DNA of 64,000 nt from positions 310,001-374,000 of the forward strand of contig JADJAD010000009.1 of the NCBI GenBank assembly GCA_016704465.1, written 5' to 3'. Position numbers and translations under genes: made by a program. The notes beneath the pieces are model-generated. The model searched no databases. It saw only the letters and a list, made by a program, of their open reading frames with translations, and had not been told where the DNA came from. The DNA comes from Gemmatimonadota bacterium (GTDB lineage Bacteria > Gemmatimonadota > Gemmatimonadetes > Gemmatimonadales > Gemmatimonadaceae). Shown here piece by piece: positions 9,950-19,004 of the stretch. Every line of letters begins with the position of its first letter. The stretch's first letter is position 1.

Positions 9950-11359
9950 GTGCGAGTAGAGTCGAACGCGCCGCAGGGCGACGGTCATCACGAGGGGCAC
10001 AACGGCGACCGAGAGGACGGCCTTCATGGCGCACCTAACGACCGATCGGCCAGCGAGCATGCGGTCGCACCGGATGGCCTGACCGATGCGCGCGGAACAT
10101 CGGTCTCGCGCCGCGTGCTGCTGACGGGGGCCGCCGGCGTGGCCGCGGGCGCCCTCGTCTCGGTGCTGCCGGGTGCGGCCGTGGGGCAGGGTGGAACCTC
10201 GGCCGGTGCGTCGACGCCGCCGCCGGCACCGAGTCGGGTGCCCGCCGATCCCGGCTCCATGCTCGGTGCACCGACCAGCGCGCAGGGAATGCGGGCGGCG
10301 GCGGTCAACCCGGCGCGTGTCCCCGTCGGAGCGGTCTCGGGGAGTTCGCGTTCGCCGCTCGGGGAGCTGACGGGAACGATCACCCCATCCGACCTCCACT
10401 TCGAGCGGCATCATGCGGGTGTGCCGGCGCTCGACGCCGCCACGCATCGGCTGGTGATCCACGGTCTCGTGGACCGACCCATGGAGTTCAGCGTCGATGA
10501 CATTCGGCGGCTGCCGCAGGTCTCGCGCACATACTTCATTGAGTGCTCGGGGAATGGACGCGCGCCGTTCAAGTCGCCCAAGCCCGAGACCACCGCGCAG
10601 GCGGCCGCGGGAATGACCAGCAACACCGAGTGGACCGGCGTACCGCTCGCCACGCTCTTTCGCGAGGTCGGCGTGAAGCGCGAGGCGTCCTGGTTCCTGG
10701 CCGAGGGGGCCGACGCCTGCCACATGACGCGCTCCGTCCCGGTCGAGAAGGGGTGGGAGGACGCCATGGTCGTGTGGGCGCAGAACGGCGAACCGCTCCG
10801 GCCGGCGCAGGGCTATCCATTGCGGCTGCTGCTCCCCGGATGGGAGGGCAACATCAACCTGAAGTGGCTGCGGCGGCTGGAGCTGGGAACGCAGCCGTGG
10901 ATGACGCGCTGGGAAACGTCGGTGTATACCGATCCGCTGCTCGGCGACACGGCGCGGCAGTTCAGCTTTGTGATCGATGCCAAGTCGGTGATCACCTCGC
11001 CGTCCTTTCCCGACGTGATCGGGACGCGCGGTTGGCGTCCGGTAACCGGGCTGGCGTGGTCGGGGCGCGGGCGCATAGCGCGCGTCGAAGTCAGCACCGA
11101 CGGCGGCGCCAGCTGGCACGACGCAGAGCTCAGCGGGACGCCGCAGCCCAAGGCGCACGTGCGCTTCCAGTACATGTGGAACTGGCGGGGAGAGGAGGCA
11201 CTGCTGCTCAGTCGGGCCACCGACGAAACGGGACAGGTGCAGCCCACGCGCACGGCCCTCATCGACGTGCGTGGCCCGGGCACGGACTATCATTTCAACG
11301 CGATTGTCGGGTGGCGCGTGCAGCCCGACGGTGCGGTCTTTTACCACGGGACCACCTGA
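9950..11359 (+). CDS. Tat-exported molybdopterin sulfite dehydrogenase (SorA/SoxC family)
   Basis: The GTG at 9950 follows AGGAGG by 4 bases; the overlapping ATG at 9948 runs straight into a stop. The 469-residue protein has a long polar, His-rich N-terminus, then a twin-arginine signal SRRVLLTGAAGVAAGAL (Arg54-Arg55). The oxidoreductase molybdopterin domain spans ~140-320 and has the Mo-ligand cysteine in FIECSGNG (Cys199). A Mo-co oxidoreductase dimerisation domain follows (~340-440, RVEVSTDGGASW). It should oxidise sulfite, or a sulfane intermediate, in the periplasm and pass electrons to a cytochrome c. The next gene overlaps its stop and encodes such a cytochrome. Because that partner has one heme, SorAB-like sulfite dehydrogenase is favoured over SoxCD. 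Confidence 0.85.
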   Translation: MRVESNAPQGDGHHEGHNGDREDGLHGAPNDRSASEHAVAPDGLTDARGTSVSRRVLLTGAAGVAAGALVSVLPGAAVGQGGTSAGASTPPPAPSRVPADPGSMLGAPTSAQGMRAAAVNPARVPVGAVSGSSRSPLGELTGTITPSDLHFERHHAGVPALDAATHRLVIHGLVDRPMEFSVDDIRRLPQVSRTYFIECSGNGRAPFKSPKPETTAQAAAGMTSNTEWTGVPLATLFREVGVKREASWFLAEGADACHMTRSVPVEKGWEDAMVVWAQNGEPLRPAQGYPLRLLLPGWEGNINLKWLRRLELGTQPWMTRWETSVYTDPLLGDTARQFSFVIDAKSVITSPSFPDVIGTRGWRPVTGLAWSGRGRIARVEVSTDGGASWHDAELSGTPQPKAHVRFQYMWNWRGEEALLLSRATDETGQVQPTRTALIDVRGPGTDYHFNAIVGWRVQPDGAVFYHGTT

Positions 11360-12030
11360 TGCGCCGTCACCTGTCCAGCGCCGCACTGGTCCTGCTGGCC
11401 GCCGGTTGCAACTCCCCGGCAGCCGACGGCGACCAGAGCCCCGCCGCGAGCGCCGCCCCCGCCGTCCCCGCTGCCCTCGCGACCTTCGAGCGCTACGACG
11501 CTGCGGCCGTCCCCGGCGGCCCTGGCCCGGGAAAGCGCTACGCGCTTGGCACGGCGGCCAGCACGTCGGTGATCGCCCGTTGGAACACGGATGTTGGAGC
11601 GCAGGGCACCGAGCTTCCTCCAGGAAAGGGGAGCGTGGGCGAAGGATCTGCCCTGTACACCTCGCTCTGCGCGTCATGCCACGGCGTTGGCGGGGTGGGG
11701 GGCATCGCGCCGAACCCGCCCCTCGTGGGGCGTGACTCGTCGGCCGAGGGCTTTCGATTCGCCCGCGATCCCCAGCTCACGAAGACCATTGGCAACTATT
11801 GGCCGTATGCCACGACGCTCTTCGACTACATCAAGCGCGCCATGCCACTGGCCACGCCGGGCTCGCTGACCGACAGCCAGGTGTACGCCTTGACCGCGTA
11901 CCTGCTCGCGGCGAACCAGGTGATCGCCGACACCACCACGCTCGACGCCGACGCGCTGCGCGCGGTTCGGATGCCATATCGCGACCGGTTTGTCCGGGAC
12001 GATCGAACGGGCGGTCCAGGCGTGCGGTGA
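11359..12030 (+). CDS. Monoheme cytochrome c lipoprotein, electron acceptor of the sulfite dehydrogenase
   Basis: The ATG overlaps the preceding stop (TGATG), which shows translational coupling. The 223-residue protein has a lipoprotein signal (VLLAAGC, Cys17), then a ~75-residue linker and one cytochrome c domain with CASCH near residue 106. A probable axial Met lies in KRAMPLATPGSL, followed by the usual QVYALTAYLLAAN helix. It is anchored to a membrane facing the periplasm and probably takes electrons from the molybdoenzyme encoded just upstream. With one heme it is like SorB in type but larger; SoxD normally has two hemes. The C-terminal ~35 residues are polar and unassigned. Confidence 0.85.
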   Translation: MRRHLSSAALVLLAAGCNSPAADGDQSPAASAAPAVPAALATFERYDAAAVPGGPGPGKRYALGTAASTSVIARWNTDVGAQGTELPPGKGSVGEGSALYTSLCASCHGVGGVGGIAPNPPLVGRDSSAEGFRFARDPQLTKTIGNYWPYATTLFDYIKRAMPLATPGSLTDSQVYALTAYLLAANQVIADTTTLDADALRAVRMPYRDRFVRDDRTGGPGVR

Positions 12031-12055
12031 ACGGCGGGACGGTCGCGACCGCCTC

Positions 12056-12087
12056 TTGACAGGCTCTATATAACCACATAGTTATAT
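12056..12087 (+). promoter_or_regulatory. Promoter-like element with an ArsR-type operator before the efflux operon
   Basis: TTGACA at 12056-12061 is a perfect -35 box, followed by AT-rich DNA in an otherwise GC-rich region. Within it ATATAACCACATAGTTATAT (12068-12087) is an inverted repeat with perfect 7-bp arms ATATAAC/GTTATAT, typical of ArsR/SmtB operators. It ends 21 bp before the TolC start. The same sequence with 17 of 20 matches lies, inverted, immediately before the arsR gene at 18984-19003. A repressor bound here would cover the -10 region. The exact -10 hexamer is unclear (TAGTTA at 12079 gives a 17-bp spacer). Confidence 0.72.
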
Positions 12088-12108
12088 GCTCAGTCCTTCC
12101 GAGAGCAT

Positions 12109-13596
12109 ATGACACGATCCTCCTTCTGTCTTCGACTGATGTCGGCCGGTGCCCTCGTGGCGCTCGGGGCTGTGCCGCTCATGGCGCAACGAACGAGCAC
12201 CACGGCCTCCGCGGGCACCGGTCCGCAAGCCACGCTGCGCCTCGGCGACGCGCTGGACCGGGCCGACGGCTCGGCCTACGGCAATCGTGCCCAGGGCGCC
12301 CTGGCGGCCGCGCAACGCGCCCAGTCGCTCACGCCGCTGCGCGGGGTCCTGCCCAGCGTGCGGTTCGATGCCGGGTTCATGCGGACCACCGATCCCATCG
12401 GGGCCTTCGGGACAACGCTGCGACAGCGCACCATCACGCAGCAGGATTTCGACCCACGAAGCCTCAACTACCCGGCCGTCGCCCAGAACTACACGGGGGC
12501 GATGGTCCTGGAGCAGCCGCTCTTCAACGGCGACGCCCTGATGGGTCGCCGCGCTGCCTCCCTCGCCGGCGACGCGGCGCAAGCCAACGCCGACTGGGCG
12601 ACCACCGGGACCCGCGTCGAGGTGATCCGCGCGTACTACGGCGCCGTGCTCGCCACGGAGAAGGTGGCGACGCTCGTCATCGCCGTGCGCGCCGCGAGCG
12701 AGCACGTGCGGCAGGCCGAGTCGATGGTGAAGAACGGCCTCGTGACCCCGTCCGACGCCCTGCTGGCCTCGGTCAAGGCCGGCGAGGTGGAGACGCTGCT
12801 GCTCGAGGCGGAGGGCGACGCGTCCAACGCGCGCCTGGGTCTGGCGACGTTGCTGGGAGCGCCGGGCGACACGCTCTGGGCACTGCCGTCGGGACTCCCG
12901 GAGGCCGACGCGCTGCGGGCGCTCGCCCAGATGGCCCTGGAAGCGTCCTCGCGCGACACGCGCGCCGACGTTGGTGCGGCACGTGCCGGAGCCGACGCCG
13001 CGAGTGCCGACGCGCTGCGCGCCCGGTCGCTGTACCTGCCGCGACTCAACGGCTTCGCGCGCTACGACTGGAACTCGGCGCTGCGCCCGTTTGGCGGCGA
13101 CAACAACTGGACGGTCGGGGTGATGGCGTCGTGGTCGCCGTTTGCCGGCGCGAGCGAGGTCGCCGAGGTGCGGATGTCTTCGAGCCGGCGGGCCGCCGCG
13201 GACGCCATGCTGGATGGGGCGGAGGCGCGGGCGCAGCTCGAGGCGCAGCAGACGGCGACGACGCTCAAGGTGGCGCTGGCGCGCCTCGGTATCGCCGAGC
13301 GCAGCGTGCGCCAGAGCATTGATGCGCACCGCATCGTTGGCCGCCGCTACGCCGGGGGACTGGCGCCGGTCGTGGAGCTGCTCGATGCGGCCGCCCTCGA
13401 AACGCAGTCTCGTCTCGCGCACGCGGGGGCTCGTTACACCCTGCTCACGGCGACGGCGGAACGTCGCAAGGCGCTGGGCCTCGATCCCGGGGCGCTGCGC
13501 TCGCTCGATGCCTCGCCGGTCGCCGGGCTGGCGGTGCCTGCCGGGCCGGATTCGGCCGGCGTGGGGCGCGACGATACAACGGACACGGAGCGCTAG
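12109..13596 (+). CDS. TolC-type outer-membrane efflux protein
   Basis: The 495-residue protein has a signal peptide ending near PLMAQ, then two repeats of long amphipathic helices and short strands as in TolC/OEP proteins (VEVIRAYYGAVLATEKVATL, RVEVIRAYY; GGLAPVVELLDAAALETQ in the second half). It should form the outer-membrane channel of the tripartite efflux pump encoded by the next two genes. It is the first gene of the operon, 21 bp after the ArsR-type palindrome, so its expression is probably derepressed by the ligand of the ArsR protein encoded at 19005. The substrate is not evident from this protein. Confidence 0.9.
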   Translation: MTRSSFCLRLMSAGALVALGAVPLMAQRTSTTASAGTGPQATLRLGDALDRADGSAYGNRAQGALAAAQRAQSLTPLRGVLPSVRFDAGFMRTTDPIGAFGTTLRQRTITQQDFDPRSLNYPAVAQNYTGAMVLEQPLFNGDALMGRRAASLAGDAAQANADWATTGTRVEVIRAYYGAVLATEKVATLVIAVRAASEHVRQAESMVKNGLVTPSDALLASVKAGEVETLLLEAEGDASNARLGLATLLGAPGDTLWALPSGLPEADALRALAQMALEASSRDTRADVGAARAGADAASADALRARSLYLPRLNGFARYDWNSALRPFGGDNNWTVGVMASWSPFAGASEVAEVRMSSSRRAAADAMLDGAEARAQLEAQQTATTLKVALARLGIAERSVRQSIDAHRIVGRRYAGGLAPVVELLDAAALETQSRLAHAGARYTLLTATAERRKALGLDPGALRSLDASPVAGLAVPAGPDSAGVGRDDTTDTER

Positions 13597-13668
13597 GTGG
13601 CGCACGACATGAAGCACCACGCAACGCACCAGGTGGCGCACTCAATAGACGGTCAACGGAGACTCGTT

Positions 13669-14703
13669 ATGCACGCATTGCAGGTTGGGGCACTGGTCGG
13701 GACGGTTCTCGCGCTGGCGGCATGCGGCGGCACGGGAGCGGAGGGCGCCGTGAAGGAAGCGGCGGCAGCCCAGCCGACCGGCACGCCGTACGTTGTCCGC
13801 GACTCGCTCATCTCGGCCACCCTGGACGCCACGGCCGTGGCCGAACCAGTGGCGCAGGCCACGGTCAGCACCAAGCTGATGGGGACGGTGACCGCGGTGC
13901 TCGTGAAGGAGGGTGACCGCGTGGCGGCGGGGGCGCCGATGGTTCGCATCGACGCGCGCGACCTCGACGCCAAGCGGTTGCAGGTGCAGGCCGGCATCAC
14001 CAGCGCCGAGGCCATGGAGCGCGAGGCGGAGCTGATGGCCACCCGCATGCGCGCCCTCTACGCCGACAGCGCGGCCCCCAAGGCGCAGCTCGACGCGGCC
14101 GAGGCGGGATACGCCCGCGCGCAGGCAGGCGTGAGCGCGGCGCGTGCCGGGGCCGGCGAACTGGATGCGATCGCAGGCTATGCGGTGGTGCGCGCCCCGT
14201 TTGCCGGCGTGGTCACGCAGCGATTCGTCGATCCCGGCGCCTTCGCATCGCCCGGCGCCCCATTGATCACGGTGCAGGACAACTCATCGCTGCGCATCGC
14301 GGCCACGGTGCCACCGACGGTGGGTCGTGGTCTCGCGCGCGGGAGCGAAGTCCAGGTCACCGTCGAGGGCGTGCACGCGACGGCCAGGGTCGAAGGGGTC
14401 GTGCCGTCGGCGGGGGGCAGCCTGTATACGATCAACGCCATCGCCAGCAATCGCGGCGGTGCGCTCGCCTCGGGTGGGTCGGCGCGCCTGACGGTCGGGC
14501 AGGGGACGCGCACCGCGCTCCTGATTCCCACCACTGCCCTGCGGCACGAGGGGTCCATGACGGGAGTCCTCGTCACCAGCGGCGGCGCGACCACGACCCG
14601 GTGGATCCGGGTCGGCGCGACGGCGGGGACGGTGACCGAGGTGCTGGCCGGCCTCGCCCAAGGCGATACGGTTTGGGTGCCGAGCGGCGCCGGGAGGGAG
14701 TGA
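13669..14703 (+). CDS. RND efflux periplasmic adaptor lipoprotein
   Basis: ATG 13669 is preferred over the GTG at 13597 because it gives a clean lipoprotein signal (VLALAACGG, Cys19). The 344-residue protein then has the membrane-fusion-protein order: barrel-sandwich half (VSTKLMGTVTAVLVKEGDRV), a helical hairpin with short heptads, the second half-motif (YAVVRAPFAGVVTQRFVDPG), a beta-barrel domain, and a membrane-proximal domain. It bridges the inner-membrane pump to the TolC channel. It follows the TolC gene and ends 4 bp before the pump gene, so the three are one transcription unit. Confidence 0.9.
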   Translation: MHALQVGALVGTVLALAACGGTGAEGAVKEAAAAQPTGTPYVVRDSLISATLDATAVAEPVAQATVSTKLMGTVTAVLVKEGDRVAAGAPMVRIDARDLDAKRLQVQAGITSAEAMEREAELMATRMRALYADSAAPKAQLDAAEAGYARAQAGVSAARAGAGELDAIAGYAVVRAPFAGVVTQRFVDPGAFASPGAPLITVQDNSSLRIAATVPPTVGRGLARGSEVQVTVEGVHATARVEGVVPSAGGSLYTINAIASNRGGALASGGSARLTVGQGTRTALLIPTTALRHEGSMTGVLVTSGGATTTRWIRVGATAGTVTEVLAGLAQGDTVWVPSGAGRE

Positions 14704-14707
14704 GGTC

Positions 14708-17700
14708 ATGGGAATTTCCGGACGGATCGCCAAGGCGTTCCTGCAGTCCAAGCTGACGCCGCTGGTCACGCTGGCATCGCTGGTGGTGGGGCTGTTGGGG
14801 ATCATGGCGACCCCACGCGAGGAGGAGCCGCAGATCTCGGTGCCGATGATCGACGTGATCGCCGCGCTCCCTGGCGCGGGGGCCCGCGAGGTCGAGAACC
14901 TGCTCGCGCGTCCGCTCGAGCGACGCATGTGGGAGATTCCCGGGGTCGACCACGTCTACGCGATGTCGAGCGAGGGCTACACGATGGTGACCGTGCGCTT
15001 CAAGGTCGGTGAGGACCAGGAGCGCAGCATCACGAAGGTGCAGGCCAAGCTGCTGTCGGCGATGGATCAGGCCCCCGACGGCGCGATGCCGCCGCTCGTG
15101 AAGCCGCACTCCATCGACGACGTCCCGGTCATGACGCTCACGCTGTCATCCGCCCGGTACAGCTCCAATGAGCTGCGGCAGGTCGCAGTGCACCTGGAGG
15201 ACGAGATCCGGACGGTCATCGACGTGTCGGAGACCTTGGTCACCGGCGGGCGCCGCGGCAGGTCCTGGTGACGATGGACCCGGCTCGGCTTGCGGCGCGC
15301 GGCGTGACGCCGGGCGAGGTGACGATGGCGCTGCGGGGGGCAAACGCGCGCCTGCAGGCGGGCGAGTTCGCCACCGCCAACGAGGTCTATCGGGTCGACG
15401 TGGGTGCCGCACTCTCCACGGCGGCGGACGTCGGGAGCGTGGTCGTGACTGCACGTGGCGGGGTGCCGGTCCAGCTGCGCGACGTCGCAGCGATCCGCGA
15501 GGACTTCGGCGAGGTCACCGACTATGTCACGCATGCCAACGCGGGCGGGCCGGTGCAGCCGGCGGTCACGATCAGCGTGGCCAAGCGCAAGGGGGCCAAC
15601 GCGACCGAGGTGACGCACGCGATCATGGGGCGGGTGGAGGCGGCGCGCGGGCGCCTGCTGCCGAGCGACGTGACCCTCGACGTGACGCGGGACTATGGGG
15701 AGACGGCCGGCGAGAAGGCGCAGGAACTGATCCTGCACCTCCTGCTTGCCACGCTCTCGGTGACGCTCCTGGTCGGGATCTTCCTGGGCTGGCGCGAAGC
15801 GGTGGTCGTGCTCGTCGCGGTGCCGGTGACGCTCGCCCTCACCCTGTTCGTCTACTATGCGTTAGGCTATACGCTCAATCGCATCACGCTGTTCGCGCTC
15901 ATCTTCTCGATCGGCATCCTGGTCGACGACGCGATCGTCGTGGTGGAGAACATCTATCGCCACATGGTGCGCGGGAACCGCACGCCGGAGGTGGCGGCCA
16001 TCGAGGGGGTCGACGAGGTGGGAAACCCGACGATCCTCGCGACGCTGACCGTGATCGCCGCGATCCTGCCCATGGCCTTCGTGTCGGGGATGATGGGGCC
16101 GTACATGCGGCCCATCCCGGTGGGCGCGTCCGTCGCCATGATCGCCTCGCTGGCGGTGGCCTTCATCGTCACGCCGTGGATCGCGCTCAAGTTGCTGCGC
16201 GGACACGTGGCGACGCACGTGGCGACGCACGCGGCCACGCGCGAGAGCACGCACGGCAGCGCGCATGAGAGCACGCACGACAGCACGCACGAACCGGAGG
16301 AAACGGGACGGTTCGGCGCGTTCTACTCGCGCCTGATGGTCCCGCTCATCGAGCGACGGGGACGGCGCTACGCCTTCTACGGCGCGACGGTCCTCCTCCT
16401 GATCGCCTCGGTCGGCCTGCTGGGAATCAAGGCGGTCCAGGTGAAGATGCTCCCCTTCGACAACAAGAGCGAGTTCCAGGTCATCGCCGACCTTCCCGAG
16501 GGCACCACCCTGGAGACCAGCCATGCGTTAGGCGAGTCCATCGCGGCCTACTTGCGCACGGTCCCCGAGGTCAAGAGCACCGAGGTGTACGCCGGCATCG
16601 CGGCGCCGTTCAACTTCAACGGGCTGGTGCGGCACTACTTCATGCGTCGCGGCGCCAACGTGGTCGACGTGCAGGTCAACCTGCTGGGCAAGGCGGAGCG
16701 TGACCGGCAGAGCCACGACATCGCGGTGGCGGTGCGTCCGCAGATCGACGCCATCGCCGCGCGGTTCGATGCCTCGGTGAAGGTCGCGGAGATCCCGCCG
16801 GGGCCGCCGGTCATGTCGACGCTGGTGGCCGAGATCTACGGTCCGAGCGACTCGGCGCGCATCGCCGCCGCCAGCGCAGTGCGCCGGATCTTCGAGAGCA
16901 CCCCCGGTGTCGTGGACGTGGACTGGACCATCGAGGCGCCGCAAGCCAAGCGCACCTTTCGCGTGGACCGGCTGCTCGCCGCGCGCGGCGGGGCGAGCGT
17001 GGAGCAGATCACCCAGACGCTGTACCTCGCCCTCTCGGGCGCCCCGGCCGGGATCGCGCCGAGCGCCGAGGCGCGCGAGGGGACGATGATCGTCCCGCGT
17101 CTCGGGCTCGAGGACCGCTCGTCGGTCGAGGCGCTGCTGGCCATTCCCGTGGCCACGATGATGGGACCGGCCCCGCTGGGGCGATTCGTCACGGTGGACG
17201 AGGGGGTGCGCGATGGCGTGCGCGTGCGCCGCAACCTGCGCCCGGTCATCTACGTCACGGGCGACGTGGCGGGCGAGATCGAGTCACCGGTGTACGCCAT
17301 CCTCGCGATGAACCGTGCACTCGACACGGTGCGCATCAACGGCGCCGCCATCGCCAGGTACAACGCGGTGCAGCCCGACCAGGTCAACGAGTTGGCCATG
17401 AAGTGGGACGGCGAATGGCAGGTGACGATCGAGGTGTTCCGTGACCTCGGGATCGCCTTCGCCGCGGTGCTGATCCTGATCTATGTGCTCGTGGTGGGCT
17501 GGTTCCAGTCGTTCACGACGCCGCTCGTGATCATGGCCCCCATCCCGCTCACGCTGATCGGGATCCTGCCGGGACACGCGATGACCGGGGCGTTCTTCAC
17601 GGCGACATCGATGATCGGGATGATCGCGCTTGCCGGGATCATCGTGCGCAACTCGATCCTGCTGGTGGACTTCATCCAGCTCGCCGAGGCGCGCGGACGC

Positions 17701-17985
17701 TCGTTGCGCGACGCCGTGATCGAGGCGGGCAGCGTGCGCTTTCGTCCGATCGCGCTGACCGCGGCCGCCGTGGTCATTGGCGGGGTGGTGATGGTGCTCG
17801 ACCCGATCTTTCAGGGGCTGGCGGTTGCGCTGATGTTCGGCGCGGTCGCGGCCACGTTGCTCACCATGGTGGTGGTGCCGCTGCTCTACTGGGAGCTGAT
17901 GCACCGCCAGGCCGGAGGTTCCAATGAAACTGCTGCTCCTGATCTACAGCGGCCCGAGCCCGCACCGACTCTCGGCGCTGCTTGA
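14708..17985 (+). CDS. RND-superfamily efflux permease (AcrB/HAE1-like), frameshifted near residue 180
   Basis: The protein is split between 14708-15271 (N-terminal 187 residues) and an overlapping frame that reaches 17985. Adding one C to CGCCGCGG at 15251-15258 restores TGGRPRQVLVTMDP, a normal pore-domain sequence. The joined product (~1090 residues) has TM1 with the REEEPQI segment, the TM4 motif GILVDDAIVVVEN with two proton-relay Asp, and the second half with GIIVRNSILLVDFIQLA. An unusual His-rich stretch (16207-16292) lies between TM6 and TM7, on the cytoplasmic side in the AcrB topology. The pump exports a compound by proton antiport with the two upstream partners. The lost C may be a consensus error in a C-run. 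Confidence 0.85.
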
Positions 17986-18214
17986 GGCCCACGATGCCCC
18001 TGGCTACACGCAGTTTGCCAACGCGCGCGGCGCGGGACCCAGTGGGCGCATCGAAGGCACCCGCGCCTGGCCGGGGACGGCGACGGTGCTGATGAGCGTG
18101 GTCCCCGACGAGCGGGTGGCAGAGTTGCGCGACGCGTTGCACGCCTATCGACACTCGGCGGTGGAGGGCGAGCACCTCCACGTCGCCACCCTGCCGATGG
18201 ACGACTACTTCTGA
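17924..18214 (+). CDS. Small PII-like/DUF3240-like protein of the efflux operon
   Basis: The 96-residue ORF starts at ATG 17924 with GGAGG 6 bases upstream and overlaps the last 62 bases of the pump gene in another frame. The pattern MKLLLLIYSGPSPHRLSALLEAH, then VLMSVVPDERVAELRDALHAYR and HLHVATLPMDDYF, suggests a ferredoxin-like beta-alpha-beta fold of the PII/CutA/DUF3240 kind, which are often encoded beside RND metal pumps. A soluble sensor or regulator of the pump is the likely role; this is inference from fold pattern and context. It has several His but no obvious nucleotide-binding signature. Confidence 0.6.
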   Translation: MKLLLLIYSGPSPHRLSALLEAHDAPGYTQFANARGAGPSGRIEGTRAWPGTATVLMSVVPDERVAELRDALHAYRHSAVEGEHLHVATLPMDDYF

Positions 18215-18255
18215 GCGGTCGTCTCCCTCATTCCCCTGTACCGGAGTCCCTGTCC

Positions 18256-18453
18256 ATGTGTCCTGATACCGTGATCCGCCGTGTCGCCGGCCTCTTTGTC
18301 CTGGCCTCGGTGGCGTTGGGCGTGTGGGTCAGCCCGTGGTGGCTGGCGTTCACCGCGTTCGTCGGCTTCAACCTGCTGCAATCCAGCTTCACGAACTTCT
18401 GTCCGCTCGAGAAGATCCTCGGTCGATTCGGCATGTTCGGCTGCCAACGCTGA
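18256..18453 (+). CDS. DUF2892 (YgaP transmembrane-type) small membrane protein
   Basis: A 65-residue protein with two hydrophobic helices (IRRVAGLFVLASVALGVWV and WWLAFTAFVGFNLLQSSF) followed by FCPLEKILGRFGMFGC. This pattern, with Cys before PLEKILGRLG, is the DUF2892 family signature; related sequences form the membrane tail of rhodanese YgaP. It is the last plus-strand gene of the efflux operon. DUF2892 genes are often found with ArsR regulators, RND pumps and sulfur-handling proteins, so a role in reactive sulfur or metal stress is likely. Its biochemical function is not known from the sequence. Confidence 0.8.
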   Translation: MCPDTVIRRVAGLFVLASVALGVWVSPWWLAFTAFVGFNLLQSSFTNFCPLEKILGRFGMFGCQR

Positions 18454-18500
18454 GCAGGTCGCGCGCCCAGCGGCGCGCGGCGCGCCGGCGCCCCGCTCAG

Positions 18501-18923
18501 CTATGCGGTGGCGTCGCGCTCGATCGCGGCGAGGGCGCGCTCCAGCCGCTGGCGCACCTCGAGCGCGACCGCGCGGATGTCCTCGCGTTCCGTCAGCTCC
18601 ATCACCGCCACCGGGTCGAGGGCGGCGATGACGCTGGTCCCTGCCGTATCGCCGGCGTACACGATCACGTTGCAGGGCAGGAGCAGGCCGATGTCCCGCT
18701 CGGCGCGCAGCGCCTGGTGCGCGAGCGGCGGGTTGCAGGCGCCGAGGATCACGTATGGCCGGAAGTCGACCTCCAGCTTCTTCTTCAGCGTCGCGCGAAT
18801 GTCGATGTCGGTCAACACGCCGAATCCCTCGTGCTGGAGGGCGGCACGCGTGCGATCGACGGCCACGTCGTACGCCAGCGCCACCGTGATCCCGAGCCCG
18901 TACCGCGTCGTCTGTTCCACCAT
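18501..18923 (-). CDS. DUF302 family protein
   Basis: The 140-residue form starting at 18923 has GGAGG just upstream; a longer start at 18935 adds four residues. The text YGLGITVALAYDVAVDRTRAAL, then GFGVLTDIDIRATLKKKLEVDF, VILGACNPPLAHQAL and LLLPCNVIVY is diagnostic for DUF302, with the conserved ACNP and LPCN cysteines. DUF302 proteins are small soluble proteins of unknown chemistry, repeatedly linked to sulfur and thiol metabolism. It is divergent from arsR with 81 bp between start codons, and the ArsR-type operator lies in that gap, so it is probably controlled by the same repressor as the efflux operon. Confidence 0.87.
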   Translation of the reverse strand: MVEQTTRYGLGITVALAYDVAVDRTRAALQHEGFGVLTDIDIRATLKKKLEVDFRPYVILGACNPPLAHQALRAERDIGLLLPCNVIVYAGDTAGTSVIAALDPVAVMELTEREDIRAVALEVRQRLERALAAIERDATA

Positions 18924-18983
18924 CGGTGCCTCCATGTCGGACTGCGTGACAACTGCCGCCGGCGTGAGTGCGCGGCTCCCGTA

Positions 18984-19003
18984 ACATTACTGGGTGGTTA
19001 TAT
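18984..19003 (-). promoter_or_regulatory. Second ArsR-type operator, between the DUF302 gene and arsR
   Basis: Read on the minus strand this is ATATAACCACCCAGTAATGT. It matches the operator before the efflux operon (12068-12087) at 17 of 20 positions, with the first ten bases identical. It touches the arsR start codon (19005) and lies 61 bp upstream of the DUF302 start, so one bound repressor could control both. The palindromic character is weaker than at the first site. Confidence 0.65.
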
Positions 19004-19004
19004 T

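Noticed and set aside
15168..16268. 366-codon plus-strand frame over the RND pump
   Set aside because: It is a shadow frame; the pump domains are in the other frames and this translation is Arg/Gly-rich.
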